Of a stretch of 64,000 nucleotides of DNA, positions 25,072 to 34,438 are shown piece by piece. The stretch's first letter is position 1. Each line of letters opens with the position of its first letter. The notes below the pieces were generated by a model. It did no database searches, was not told the DNA's origin, and was given only the letters and a program-made list of their open reading frames with translations. Made by a program: the position numbers and the translations under genes. The stretch lies in NCBI RefSeq assembly GCF_040182365.1, contig NZ_CP144460.1, forward strand, positions 806,001-870,000, written 5' to 3'. This DNA comes from Xanthomonas sp. 10-10. GTDB taxonomy: Bacteria > Pseudomonadota > Gammaproteobacteria > Xanthomonadales > Xanthomonadaceae.

Positions 25072-26661
25072 TCACCAATCCGTCGGCGCGTAATCCTTCA
25101 GGAACTGCCCCCACACGTGCTCGCCGGTATTGAAGCCGTGGATGATCGGGTCGACGATGCGGGCGGCGCCGTCGACGATGTCCAGTGGCGGGTGAAAACG
25201 CTCCTGCTGCACCTTGAGCGCGGCGATGTCGGCCGGATCTTCGTCGGTGACCCAACCGGTGTCGACGCTGTTCATGTGGATGCCGTCGTTTTGATAATCG
25301 GCCGCCGAGGTGCGCGTCATCATGTTCAACGCGGCCTTGGCCATGTTGGTATGCGGGTGACGGGTGGTCTTGAAGTTGCGGTAGAACTGGCCTTCCATCG
25401 CCGAGACATTGACGATGTGCTTGTCGCGCTCGGGTGTGCGCAGCATCAGCGGCTTGAGGCGTGCGTTGATGATGAACGGCGCGATGGCGTTGACCAGCTG
25501 CGTTTCCAGCAACTCGACCGATGGCACTTCGGCCATCAGCAGGCGCCAGGAATTACGACCGCGCAAGTCGACCTGCTGCAGATCCTGATCGAGACGGCCT
25601 TCGGGGAACAGGTGCTCCTGGCCCACCAGCTCGTCGTCCAGCAGCGCGACCTGCGACAGCTCGGCGGCGCGGGTGAGGCCATCGGCATCGGCAAGGCCGC
25701 GCCCGTGCACGGCAGGCAGTGCGGTGGCCGAGGCGTCGCGCAATGGCTCGGGCGTGCGCAGTCCTTCGTAATGGCCAATGAGCTTTTGGACGGTGTCCGG
25801 CAGTGCATCCAGCGCGGCGGTTTCGTTGGCCATCATGTGCGCGTAGAACTGCGGCGGGCGGCGCACGGTCTGGCAGGCGTTGTTGATGATGAAATCCAGC
25901 CGCTCGCGCGTGGCCAGCAACTGGCTGCAGAACGCCTCCACGCTGGGGGTGTGGCGCAGATCCAGGCCGAAGACCTGCAGGCGATGGCCCCACTGCGCAA
26001 AATCCGGCTCTTGCGCGTAGCGCGCGGCCGAATCGCGTGGAAAGCGCGTGGTGACGATCAGCTCGGCACCGGCGCGCAACAGCTTCAGGCCCGCTTGATA
26101 GCCGATCTTGACCCGTCCACCGGTCAGCAACGCCACGCGACCGCGCAGGTCGGCGGTTTCGGTGCGCTTGAAGAAATTCAGCTCGGCGCAAGCGGGGCAC
26201 ATCTGATCGTAGAAGTGATGCAGCTGGGTGAACTTCTGCTTGCACACGTAGCAGTGCCGCAGTTCGGGCGAATGCAGCGGCTCCGGCGTTGCGGATGCGT
26301 TCTGGCCGTTATGCGCGTCGTGCAGACCGGCAGCATGCGGCGGGAAAAAGTTTGGCGTGCTGAACACCGGCTTGCGCCGCAACGCGCGGATGCCGCGCTG
26401 CTCGAGCAGCGCCTCGGCCTTGCGCACTTTCTCCTGATGCCGCTCGCGCTCGCGCTGCTTGAGCAACTGCCGCCGCGCCTTGGGCTCGGGGTGATAGACC
26501 TTGGCCACCACTTGGTGCAGGCGCACGCGGTCGGCCTCGGGCAGGGTGTCGAGCACGCTGCGGTCGGCCTCGATGGCCTCCAGCAGGTCCAGCGCCGCGC
26601 GCAGGCGGTCGGTGAGCGGCAGGTCGTCGTTGGCGGGCAAGGGCGGGGCAGTGGTGTTCAA
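25072..26661 (-). CDS. SDR-family oxidoreductase-like protein with N-terminal helical and zinc-ribbon regions
   Basis: The product is 529 residues from a TTG at 26661; the frame extends to 27063 but the extra part is low-complexity. After a helical, charged N-terminus (RQLLKQRERERHQEKVRKAE) comes a CxxC...CxxC ribbon (HCYVCKQ...MCPACAEL). An SDR domain follows, with a modified glycine motif (LLTGGRVKIG) and FIINNAC. The catalytic Ser is in VNVSAMEG, but the YxxxK position reads HTNMAK: Thr stands where Tyr is expected. The domain may be catalytically altered or use another acid. Soluble, cytoplasmic; substrate unknown. Confidence 0.75.
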   Translation of the reverse strand: MNTTAPPLPANDDLPLTDRLRAALDLLEAIEADRSVLDTLPEADRVRLHQVVAKVYHPEPKARRQLLKQRERERHQEKVRKAEALLEQRGIRALRRKPVFSTPNFFPPHAAGLHDAHNGQNASATPEPLHSPELRHCYVCKQKFTQLHHFYDQMCPACAELNFFKRTETADLRGRVALLTGGRVKIGYQAGLKLLRAGAELIVTTRFPRDSAARYAQEPDFAQWGHRLQVFGLDLRHTPSVEAFCSQLLATRERLDFIINNACQTVRRPPQFYAHMMANETAALDALPDTVQKLIGHYEGLRTPEPLRDASATALPAVHGRGLADADGLTRAAELSQVALLDDELVGQEHLFPEGRLDQDLQQVDLRGRNSWRLLMAEVPSVELLETQLVNAIAPFIINARLKPLMLRTPERDKHIVNVSAMEGQFYRNFKTTRHPHTNMAKAALNMMTRTSAADYQNDGIHMNSVDTGWVTDEDPADIAALKVQQERFHPPLDIVDGAARIVDPIIHGFNTGEHVWGQFLKDYAPTDW

Positions 26662-27053
26662 GGTAGATCCGGAAAGAAGCGGTACAGGGGCGTGGCGGGG
26701 GCGGCCGGCTGCCAGAAAGCGGGAAGGGGGCCGGCGAGAACGGCGGCAGGCTGCCAGCTGGGGGCAAGCGATCGGCCGCAGCGCAGGCATTTTCGCCGAT
26801 TGTGGGGCCGTGGCGCCAATCGATGGGGGTGTAGGGGCCGAGTTGCCGCCGCGACGCCCAAGCAACTGGTGGCTACGATAGCCCCGAAGGTGCAGGGGTC
26901 GGCTGTTGCTGCCAACCAGGTGTATTGATGCCGCATGCGGGTGCCTGGTTTCCCTCATCGGCGCGCTGGCACCCTTTAGAATCGGCCGGACATGGGGCCG
27001 GCAACACGGTTCTGTGGGAGACCCACACCACGTCCAGACAGGAAGGACCCGCC
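26662..27053. other. Divergent intergenic region
   Basis: This 392-bp stretch separates the SDR-like gene from the lipoprotein-effector pair at 27054. It should contain the promoters of both, but no clear -35/-10 pair stood out. No gene is supported. Confidence 0.5.
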
Positions 27054-27698
27054 ATGCCAGCATTTGCGCTTCAGTATTTTTGCCGGTTTGCCCTTGTCGC
27101 GGCGATGACGGGATTGGCTGCGTGCGGCGCTGCTCCAGAGCAGTCGAATCCGGCGCCCCCGATCAGCCGCGAAGCGGCCGCGAAGCGAACTGTGGTCCCA
27201 CTAACGCGCCCCGTTGCCCTGGACAAGGCCGGCACGATCGCGGATCTGGAGTTTGATCTTCCGCCGCCTCGCCCTGGTGCATCTGCTGATTTGATGCTGG
27301 GCCTGCGCGTGTGGGCGGCGGATGCGACTTCCATGTACGAGATCAAGGATTCGATCAACCATGGAGAGTTCCATGCGAGATTGCATCTGACGCGCGTGGA
27401 TGGCGCAGCCCCTGTGCAGATTGCACTGACGCGTATCAGCAAGGACTTGAGCCATCGACTTCCCGTTGCCGAAAGTGGTGAAGTGTCTGCTACCACATCG
27501 ACCAGCGTAGACAGTGCAATGCTCAAGGATGCCGGACTTCTCGACCAGCGCTCGGTGTATGGCGTGCTCAGTCTGGCCCAGGTGCAAAGGGCTGTGCCCG
27601 GGAGATATCGCCTTGTTGTTGAGCTCCGCGGTGACCGGCCGGATTTGAATGCAAAAAATGTTGAGCTGATTGTTGCTTACTTCAATAAAGGGAAATAA
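27054..27698 (+). CDS. Lipoprotein, probable immunity protein for the effector at 27702
   Basis: This 214-residue lipoprotein starts at the ATG at 27054 after AGGAAGGA. Its signal ends in lipobox LAAC (ALVAAMTGLAACG). The mature part has strand-rich segments (ALDKAGTIADLEFDLPPPRP, RYRLVVELRGDRPDL) reminiscent of DUF5625 lipoproteins; that is tentative. The stop is 3 bp before the effector start, which is the main reason to call it the cognate inhibitor. Confidence 0.75.
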   Translation: MPAFALQYFCRFALVAAMTGLAACGAAPEQSNPAPPISREAAAKRTVVPLTRPVALDKAGTIADLEFDLPPPRPGASADLMLGLRVWAADATSMYEIKDSINHGEFHARLHLTRVDGAAPVQIALTRISKDLSHRLPVAESGEVSATTSTSVDSAMLKDAGLLDQRSVYGVLSLAQVQRAVPGRYRLVVELRGDRPDLNAKNVELIVAYFNKGK

Positions 27699-27701
27699 GT
27701 C

Positions 27702-28688
27702 ATGGCCAAGGAAGACCCTTACCTTCTCACAATTTATCTTGCATCCCCCGGTACGCCGCTGAAGGAAGGGGGAACATCCTTCACCGGACACATGTATCTG
27801 GGAACCTCCCACGGCGATGTCCATGAAAGCTTCGGCTTTGCACCAAGCGCAAGGCCCAGAGCGCAGCGGAGTGATTCGGACGACATCCCGGGGGAAGTGT
27901 CCGGAAAAGATGTAGAAAATTACAGGGACCCTCAGTACGCAAGAACGATGGAAATCAGCAAGGATCAGTACGACAGGATTCGAGAGTTTGCAGCCGACCC
28001 TGCAAAGCACGGCTTCGACATGAGATACGACACGTTTTCCAACTCGTGTGTCGACTTCAGCTGGGCCGCATTGAATCATGCTGGCCTTTATCGCCAGACC
28101 GTTCTCGGAGGCATCAAAGGCTATGAAGGCGAGCCGAAGGTGCTGCATAACGAGCCTGAAATTCAGAATCTCAAGGCGCCGTTTCCGGAGAGTGAGTTGA
28201 ATAGGGAGGTGCGACACCCCAAGCCTGAGCGGGACCTGTGGCAACTCATCTTGTCCGATAACCAGACACAGGCCGATACCGGTCGCCTGGTTGCTGATGG
28301 CACGCCGATAGACCCGCTGCATCGCCAGGCCGAGGAGGCAGTGCGCCGCCTTGAGCAAGGGCTTGGCAGGGAGTACGACGAAAATAGCGCACGCCTGGCG
28401 GCCAGCTCCGCGTCCTTGGCCAGGGAGCACGGGCTGTCGCGGATCGATCATGTTGTATTGAGCGAAAACACAGCTAAGGCGCGGCAAGGCGAGAACGTGT
28501 TTGTTGTGGAGGGAGCTCTGAACGATCCAGTGCACAAGATGGCGCACATGAGAACCGGTGATGCGATCGCGCAGCCCGTCGCCCACTCCTTGGCGCAGCT
28601 GCAGTCCTTGGGCGAAACGCAGCAGCAGTCACAGCAGCTGGAGCAACTACGGGAGCAAGCGATTGCACCGCAGCACCGGATGACGTGA
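27702..28688 (+). CDS. X-T4SS effector with papain-like (NlpC/P60-type) domain and C-terminal XVIPCD
   Basis: This 328-residue protein has no signal peptide. The N-terminal domain has a candidate Cys116 (FSNSCVDFSWAALNHAG) and His30 (FTGHMYLGTSHGD), an arrangement suggesting a permuted NlpC/P60 or amidase-like fold; the reaction is inference. The C-terminal XVIPCD from about residue 204 is canonical: LGREYDENSARLAAS, GLSRIDHVVLSENT, GENVFVVEGALNDPVHKMAH and a Gln-rich tail. The lipoprotein 3 bp upstream is the likely immunity protein. Peptidoglycan of a competitor is the most likely target. Confidence 0.85.
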   Translation: MAKEDPYLLTIYLASPGTPLKEGGTSFTGHMYLGTSHGDVHESFGFAPSARPRAQRSDSDDIPGEVSGKDVENYRDPQYARTMEISKDQYDRIREFAADPAKHGFDMRYDTFSNSCVDFSWAALNHAGLYRQTVLGGIKGYEGEPKVLHNEPEIQNLKAPFPESELNREVRHPKPERDLWQLILSDNQTQADTGRLVADGTPIDPLHRQAEEAVRRLEQGLGREYDENSARLAASSASLAREHGLSRIDHVVLSENTAKARQGENVFVVEGALNDPVHKMAHMRTGDAIAQPVAHSLAQLQSLGETQQQSQQLEQLREQAIAPQHRMT

Positions 28689-28753
28689 GACGGGTTCTTC
28701 CGGCAAGGCGGCCGCCGCGATTGATGGAACGACGTGAGGGTGAGCCGGTTACG

Positions 28754-28778
28754 GGGATCTGCTGTTTGAGCAGATCCC
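28754..28778. repeat. Perfect 10-bp hairpin
   Basis: GGGATCTGCT (28754-28763) pairs with AGCAGATCCC (28769-28778) around GTTTG. No T-run follows, so it is not a standard intrinsic terminator. It sits between the effector and the SPFH lipoprotein gene. Confidence 0.6.
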
Positions 28779-28867
28779 ATGCCGAGCGCAGGGATGCGAT
28801 CGCCTGGACGATTGGGTAGTCTTTCACCCACCGGGCGCATAGGCGCCCGGACATTCAGGGGACATCG

Positions 28868-29659
28868 ATGAAGAATTCCATGCTTGCCAGTGGGCTGGCA
28901 GGCTTGCTGTGTGCGTGTACGGTGGTGTCGCCCGACCCGGGCCAGAAAGCGGTGTTGGTGGATAAACCGATGCTGTTCGGTAAAGGCGGAATCCGCCTGG
29001 ACGACGTGCGTGACCCGGGTCGGACGTATGCGTGGCTGACTACATCCGCCACCTATGTGGATGTGACGCCGCAGACCGTGCAGGTGGCCTTCGACGACTT
29101 TTCGTCCAGCGACAATATCCTGCTGGATTTCTCCACGCAGATTCAGTACCGGATCACCGCACCGGCAGTGTTGCTGTCCGGCTTCGGGCAGGATTGGTTC
29201 AAGAACAATGTCGCCAGCCAATACGCATCCATCGTGCGCGACCAGGTCAAGCGCTATGACATGACCAAGATGATGAGCGATCCCGATACCGCCAGAAAAA
29301 TCGACGATTCGGTGACGCAGAACGTTCGCGCCCTGGTCAAGGAGCAGCAGCTGCCGATCGAGATCCAGAACATCACCTTGGGCCGCGCGCGTCCCAACCC
29401 GGATGTCCTGCAGCAGATGAACCTGACCGCTGCCCAGCAGCAGCGGGTCAAGACGCTCGTCGAGGCCACCACGGCCGAGCGACAGCGTGAACAGGAGCAG
29501 GTCGCCAAGGCCGATGCCGACAATGCATACCGCAATCGCATGGGGCTGACCCCGGAACAATATCTGGCCAGCCAGATCGCCGAACTCAATGCAGAGGCGT
29601 GCAAGAAAGCGCAGGCCTGCTACATGGTGCCTTCCGGCACATCCGTGATCGCGCGCTAG
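28868..29659 (+). CDS. SPFH/Band 7-domain lipoprotein
   Basis: This 263-residue protein has signal MKNSMLASGLAGLLCAC with a lipobox-like LCAC. An SPFH (prohibitin-like) domain follows (ILLDFSTQIQYRI, FKNNVASQYASIVRDQVKRY), and then a charged coiled-coil region (VEATTAERQREQEQVAKADAD) ends the fold. Such proteins assemble in membranes as scaffolds. The lipid anchor, instead of the usual N-terminal helix, places it in the periplasm. Confidence 0.85.
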   Translation: MKNSMLASGLAGLLCACTVVSPDPGQKAVLVDKPMLFGKGGIRLDDVRDPGRTYAWLTTSATYVDVTPQTVQVAFDDFSSSDNILLDFSTQIQYRITAPAVLLSGFGQDWFKNNVASQYASIVRDQVKRYDMTKMMSDPDTARKIDDSVTQNVRALVKEQQLPIEIQNITLGRARPNPDVLQQMNLTAAQQQRVKTLVEATTAERQREQEQVAKADADNAYRNRMGLTPEQYLASQIAELNAEACKKAQACYMVPSGTSVIAR

Positions 29660-29802
29660 CTGGGTGGCCTCACCAGGGACTGGGTTGCAACCTGATGAGG
29701 CAACTGCGCGACAGGCGTGCTCGCCGTGATGGCGGGCTGCTCACGTGCCTTCCAACATGGCTGGGCTACGGTGACTGCTTGTCGTGAGTACAAGGAGACA
29801 CC

Positions 29803-30777
29803 ATGGGCCTGCTGGTCGATGGAAAGTGGCAAGATCGTTGGTATGACACCGACAAGAGCGATGGGCGCTTTGAACGGTCGCAATCGCAATTTCGTCACTG
29901 GGTGACAGCCGATGGCTCTGCCGGACCGCATGGGAAGGGCGGATTTCAGGCGGCGGCGGGGCGTTATCACCTGTATGTGTCATTGGCGTGCCCGTGGGCG
30001 CATCGCACCTTGATCTTTCGCCGCCTCAAGGGGCTGGAGTCGCTGATCGACGTATCGGTCGTGAACTGGTTGATGCGCGACCAGGGCTGGACGTTCGATC
30101 CTGGTCCGGGCGTGATCGCCGATCCGGTTCACCATGCCAAGCGGTTGTATGAGGTGTATCTCAACGCCGATCCGCGTTACACCGGGCGCGTGACGGTGCC
30201 GGTGCTGTGGGACCGCGAGCGCAACACGGTGGTCAGCAACGAGTCGGCGGACATCATCCGCATGTTCAACAGCGCCTTCGACGCGGTTGGTGCGGCCGAA
30301 GGGGACTTTTATCCAGCTCCGCTGCGTGAGCAGATCGATGCGCTCAATACGCGGATCTACGACACCGTCAATAACGGCGTCTACAAGGCGGGCTTTGCCA
30401 CCACGCAGGCGGCTTACGAAGAAGCGGTGGTGCCGCTGTTCGAGACGCTGGATTGGCTGGAGGCGCGCCTGGGCGAGCATCGCTATCTCTGCGGCGACGT
30501 CCTCACCGAGGCGGACTGGCGGCTGTTTACCACGCTGGTACGGTTCGACGCGGTGTATGTCGGGCACTTCAAATGCAACCTGCGACGGATTGCCGACTAT
30601 CCGCAGTTGTCCGGTTTCTTGCGCGAGCTCTATCAGATGCCGGGTATTGCAGACACCGTGAATTTTCAGCACATCAAGGGCCACTACTACCAGAGTCACG
30701 CCACCATCAACCCGACCGGTATCGTGCCGATGGGGCCGGTGCTGGACCTGCATGCACCGCATGGGCGTGGTGGTTGA
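29803..30777 (+). CDS. yqjG: Glutathionyl-hydroquinone reductase (Xi-class GST)
   Basis: This 324-residue protein reduces glutathionyl-hydroquinones in the cytoplasm. The Xi-class active-site motif ACPWAHR is present, preceded by GRYHLYVSL, and the C-terminal helical domain contains YEEAVVPLFETLDWLE and CGDVLTEADWRLF. Full-length similarity to YqjG/PcpF is strong. The start at 29803 follows CAAGGAGACACC. Confidence 0.93.
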   Translation: MGLLVDGKWQDRWYDTDKSDGRFERSQSQFRHWVTADGSAGPHGKGGFQAAAGRYHLYVSLACPWAHRTLIFRRLKGLESLIDVSVVNWLMRDQGWTFDPGPGVIADPVHHAKRLYEVYLNADPRYTGRVTVPVLWDRERNTVVSNESADIIRMFNSAFDAVGAAEGDFYPAPLREQIDALNTRIYDTVNNGVYKAGFATTQAAYEEAVVPLFETLDWLEARLGEHRYLCGDVLTEADWRLFTTLVRFDAVYVGHFKCNLRRIADYPQLSGFLRELYQMPGIADTVNFQHIKGHYYQSHATINPTGIVPMGPVLDLHAPHGRGG

Positions 30778-31053
30778 GACGCCGGTGAGAGGCCGCCTGA
30801 TCGTCCGTGTTGCGGGTATGCTGCGCTGCCTTGATCTTCCGAAGGCAGACGTGCCCGACGATACGGTGGTGGGTGCAGGGCAGATCGCGCTCATCCGCAG
30901 GTTGTGCGATGTGGTCTTCGGGAATGCCGTCGATACGCACGCGTCTGCCGGCAGTCACACAGGCAGCGGTCGCACCCTGTGGCTGTACCGGAAGGGCAAT
31001 CGGATGTGCTGTGGGTGCGAACGGGTCGACGACGCGCTGGCACCCCGTTGTAT

Positions 31054-32235
31054 ATGACTCCGGGCCGGCAGCCGCGCTCGGATGGGTCCCAGCCGAGCTC
31101 AAACGTACTCGTCCGACGCATCATCGGTGCGCTTGCGCTGATGGTGCCGCTTGGGATCGCATTGTTTCTGCCATTCGGGTGTGTCTGGGTCTACCTGCTC
31201 GGCACGATGCTCGCGCAATGGGGGGGAGAACAGGCTGAGTGGTGCGGTGCACCTCACGTGGGTCTGGTGGCTGGGAGCCTGTGTCGGTGCCAGCGTCGCA
31301 CTGGCGCAGCGGAGCGGAGCGATGCGATTGTCACGGGTGTCTTGCTGGCAGGCGTGTGTTTTGTTGCGCTTGCGCTGGTCGGTCGAGCGTGGGAGAGGAT
31401 CGCTCGCCTGGCCAGTGCGCATGACGACCCCGGCCCGACGCTGACACGGATCGATGGTATCGAAAGGCCGCGTGGCAGGGGACGGTCGGATGCAGCGCCA
31501 TCGACACCGGAAGGTGGACGCCTGCGTATCGTCGGCTGTCATGAGCCGCGCAATAGCGCGCCGCTGCAGTACGACTATCTGTTCCCGGATGGCAGCGTGG
31601 TGTTTGGTGCAGGCGCATCGACGGCGTACTCACCGGATGGGCGCTACTTCGTGTCGCCCATGCCAACGACCGGCGCGTGGGGGCTGTTGATTTACGACCG
31701 CCATGCGCAACGGGTCTATCGCTGCAACAAGGTCGAAACCTTTGTCGATCTCCATCGGGTAACGCAGACGCATGTCGAAGGCTGGGGTAGCCGGATCGAC
31801 AAAGACGGCTGCATGCTGTCGGCCGCGACCGAGGACCTGCTTGCGCATTCAGTCAGTGAGCCGATGGTCGACATGGCAGATCTCAGGATTCCAGAGAGCT
31901 ACGCGGACCATGCCAGACGGCGACGGGAGGTTGAGCTTCCAGTCGCTCCGGCGGGAGCGCCGGCATTGACGCTGGTCGCGTATCTGCCGTGTAGCCTGAT
32001 GGCACTCGACGATCCGTTGGAGCCGCTGTTGTCGCCCTGGTTGGAGCTGATGGTCGATGACCAGCCCAGCGGACTGCTGATCTGCGGACGCAATCCCGTG
32101 CTGCTCTGGGGCGAAGACGGTCAATCGCTCGCCTGCGTGGTCAAGCCCAAAGGGTGCGATGAGCAGCCAGGCCAGTGGAGATGGAGCATCCAGCAGGGCT
32201 GGCATGCAGTGGACGAATCAGGCGGCCAGCCTTAG
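31054..32235 (+). CDS. Hypothetical protein with two predicted membrane segments
   Basis: This 393-residue product has hydrophobic segments at about residues 20-50 (IGALALMVPLGIALFLPFG) and 100-125 (VTGVLLAGVCFVALALVG), and a soluble C-terminal domain (YDYLFPDGSVVFGAG, YSPDGRYFVSPMPTTGAWG). The stretch between the membrane segments (LCRCQRRTGAAERSD) looks odd. A parallel frame there reads hydrophobic (LTWVWWLGACVGASVAL), so two compensating indels, one at the G-run near 31220, are possible. The start at 31054 lacks a clear ribosome site. Confidence 0.6.
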   Translation: MTPGRQPRSDGSQPSSNVLVRRIIGALALMVPLGIALFLPFGCVWVYLLGTMLAQWGGEQAEWCGAPHVGLVAGSLCRCQRRTGAAERSDAIVTGVLLAGVCFVALALVGRAWERIARLASAHDDPGPTLTRIDGIERPRGRGRSDAAPSTPEGGRLRIVGCHEPRNSAPLQYDYLFPDGSVVFGAGASTAYSPDGRYFVSPMPTTGAWGLLIYDRHAQRVYRCNKVETFVDLHRVTQTHVEGWGSRIDKDGCMLSAATEDLLAHSVSEPMVDMADLRIPESYADHARRRREVELPVAPAGAPALTLVAYLPCSLMALDDPLEPLLSPWLELMVDDQPSGLLICGRNPVLLWGEDGQSLACVVKPKGCDEQPGQWRWSIQQGWHAVDESGGQP

Positions 32236-32272
32236 CTGGGCGATGCGGCATCTGCGCTGCTGCAGCTGTCAT

Positions 32273-32294
32273 GGCCTGTTGGTGCCAACAGGCC
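32273..32294. terminator. Inverted repeat between convergent genes
   Basis: GGCCTGTTGG (32273-32282) and CCAACAGGCC (32285-32294) form a 10-bp inverted repeat in the gap between convergent genes. The loop is short and no T-run follows, so it is a possible bidirectional terminator only. Confidence 0.45.
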
Positions 32295-32328
32295 TTCGTG
32301 CGATATCTGCGTGCAGCTTACGCTGCAA

Positions 32329-32790
32329 CTACTGCCTGGCTGCATCCCGGATGATCAAGGTCGCTGCACCCACCGCGATGGCGTCTTCGACGACACCGGT
32401 GCTGGTCTGGCCATAGCGCTCGATCGCACGCATGCGCGCATTGAAGGTGAGATAGGCGGCGGCAACCGCGGTGGTGGCGCCGAGCAATGCCGCGATGCCG
32501 CGCTGTTCGCGCGGTGCCAGCGCCGTGCCGACGATGACCCCGGTGGCGATGCGGGCGATCATGCCGGGCAGCACGATGCGGTCGGGGGCGGTCTTCATCT
32601 TGTCGCCGGCCAGCTCGCCACCGGCAAGCGCCAGCATGCCGGCCGACGCGAGGGGATTGGCGAGCAATGCGGGCGCGCCATTGTCGGCGGGAAGCTTGCC
32701 GGTGCGTGCAGCATTGGCCACGGCGGCCAGTGGGGTCATCGAGCGCATGCCGGCCACGGCGCTCATCAAAATGGAATGGATCAACGCCAT
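32329..32790 (-). CDS. DUF4126-family membrane protein
   Basis: This 153-residue protein starts MALIHSILMSAVAGMRSMTP, the N-terminal signature of DUF4126 (helical inner-membrane proteins of unknown function). Further hydrophobic segments follow (ANPLASAGMLALAGGELAGD, IATGVIVGTALAPR, AVGAATLIIRDAA). The upstream open frame to 32907 adds an unlikely Cys-rich leader, so the ATG at 32790 is preferred. Confidence 0.8.
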   Translation of the reverse strand: MALIHSILMSAVAGMRSMTPLAAVANAARTGKLPADNGAPALLANPLASAGMLALAGGELAGDKMKTAPDRIVLPGMIARIATGVIVGTALAPREQRGIAALLGATTAVAAAYLTFNARMRAIERYGQTSTGVVEDAIAVGAATLIIRDAARQ

Positions 32791-33000
32791 GTGCACCTCT
32801 GCATGTGCGCAACCATCGCAGGCGGGATGCGCTGCGCGGCACGCTGTCGTGCCGTACACACTAGGTGCCGACATGTGTGGAACTTGGCAAGACGTTGTGC
32901 AGGCCACGCAGTGGTCGCGACCTGCCAGTGGTGCCGCGCATGGAGGGCAGCGGCAAGAGGTGATGCGCGCATCGGCAGCACGCTGCGATGCGCGCGCCCA

Positions 33001-33927
33001 TCAATGCCTGGCGAACTGACCCCGTTGCCACGCCAGCCACACCAGCGTGAGGCCGACTGCCAGGCAGACCAGCATGCCGGGTAGCGATGCTTCCGGGCCG
33101 AATGCGCCCCCGGTGAGCCACTCCGGCATCGTGGCGTTGAGCGTGCTGCGCGCGATCGCCGGGCCCATTGCCATGCCCGAGACGGCGGCGCCGAACAGAT
33201 AGCCCTGGGTAAAGTTCCAGGCGATATGCGCACCGATCGACATCCACAGACGGCCGGTGAGCGCGTAGAAGGCGCCCAGCATGACCCCGGCTTCCAGTGC
33301 GATGCAGATTGCCGCAAATACCGTGGCATTCGGGTTGCCCAGATGGCTGAAGCCGAACACCGCCGATGACGCCGCAAACGCGATCCACGGGCCGAATGCA
33401 CGCCACACCAGACGCAGCAGCACTGCACGCATCATGAGCTCTTCCACCACACCGGCTTGCAGCGCCTTACGCAGCGGTGTCAACGCCGATGCCGGACCGA
33501 TCCACTGGATGTCGTACAGGCCGAATAGTGCCATGATGCCCATCACCACCGAAAACATCGCGGCACCTGCCAACAGGCCGATGGTCAACTGCGGCAGCAT
33601 CGCAGGTAGCGCAATTTCCGACGGCGTGCGTTTTTCGGCCAAGCGCACTGCCAGTGTGTAGATGCAAAGTGCCACCAGCGCCCCAAACAGGCTGACGGCG
33701 AACTGCACCGGCTTATTGGTCTTTGGCCAGAACCCTCCCAGAAACCGCGTCACCACGCCGGTGGGGATGGCGACCAGGAAGAACAGGACGATCGTCCAGC
33801 CGCATGCGCGTAGCCAGCGCAGCCGTCCAGGGCGCAAGACACCGTCATCGCCCAGCGCGATGGGATGCGGGGCCAGTGTTCCTGCGGATACCGCGACCGT
33901 GCCCGTGGATTGCGTCGTTGCATGCAT
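33001..33927 (-). CDS. CPBP-family intramembrane metalloprotease
   Basis: This 308-residue polytopic membrane protein carries the three CPBP (CAAX protease/bacteriocin-processing) motifs: EELMMR (EExxxR), FGFSHLGN (FxxxH) and HIAWNF. These line the zinc site in the membrane. The ATG at 33927 follows AAGGAGTCGCAT. It lies 25 bp downstream of a MarR-type regulator on the same strand, so the two probably form an operon. CPBP proteins process peptides or confer self-immunity to bacteriocins; the substrate here is unknown. Confidence 0.88.
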   Translation of the reverse strand: MHATTQSTGTVAVSAGTLAPHPIALGDDGVLRPGRLRWLRACGWTIVLFFLVAIPTGVVTRFLGGFWPKTNKPVQFAVSLFGALVALCIYTLAVRLAEKRTPSEIALPAMLPQLTIGLLAGAAMFSVVMGIMALFGLYDIQWIGPASALTPLRKALQAGVVEELMMRAVLLRLVWRAFGPWIAFAASSAVFGFSHLGNPNATVFAAICIALEAGVMLGAFYALTGRLWMSIGAHIAWNFTQGYLFGAAVSGMAMGPAIARSTLNATMPEWLTGGAFGPEASLPGMLVCLAVGLTLVWLAWQRGQFARH

Positions 33928-33952
33928 ATGCGACTCCTTGTAGATGCGTCGG

Positions 33953-34438
33953 CTATGGGGTGGGCGTGCTGGAAAGTGCGGTCGCTGCCGCGGAAATGCG
34001 GGTTGCAAACGAGCGTTGGTTCAACGCGGCGATGGCTTCTGCAAGCACTGCCGACAGCGGCACCGACAGCTCCATATCCAGTTGCGCGGCTGCTGCATTG
34101 GTCGCTGCCCACTGATGCTGCAAGGCTGGAATCATCTGCTTCGTTCTGGCGGTGAGCACCACGATGCGCTCGCGTGCATCTGCACCGGGTTTGAGTGCGA
34201 CCAGACGCTGCTTGGCCATCTGCGCCACGGTCTGGCTGGCGGCGGAGTGGGTGATGCCGATCTCCTGTGCCAGCCCCTTGATGGATGTCGGGCCAAGCCG
34301 CATGAGCACACGCAGCACGGGCGTATAGCGGGGTCGCCAGGCAAGGCCGGATGCGGCGTAGACCGCCTCCAGGTCGCCGTCGAGCAGCTCGATCAGGTGC
34401 CGGACCAGGGTGCCGAGGGTAGGGGGTGGGGAACTCAT
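33953..34438 (-). CDS. MarR-family transcriptional regulator
   Basis: This 161-residue winged-helix protein has the recognition region TSIKGLAQEIGITHSAASQT followed by the wing DARERIVVLTARTKQ. It is upstream of, and close to, the CPBP protease gene, which it may control together with its own transcription. The ligand is unknown. Confidence 0.87.
   Translation of the reverse strand: MSSPPPTLGTLVRHLIELLDGDLEAVYAASGLAWRPRYTPVLRVLMRLGPTSIKGLAQEIGITHSAASQTVAQMAKQRLVALKPGADARERIVVLTARTKQMIPALQHQWAATNAAAAQLDMELSVPLSAVLAEAIAALNQRSFATRISAAATALSSTPTP

Noticed and set aside
24850..26928. 692-residue plus-strand open frame opposite the SDR-like gene
   Set aside because: Mirror of a real GC-rich gene; the product is Arg/Gln/His-rich and resembles no protein family.
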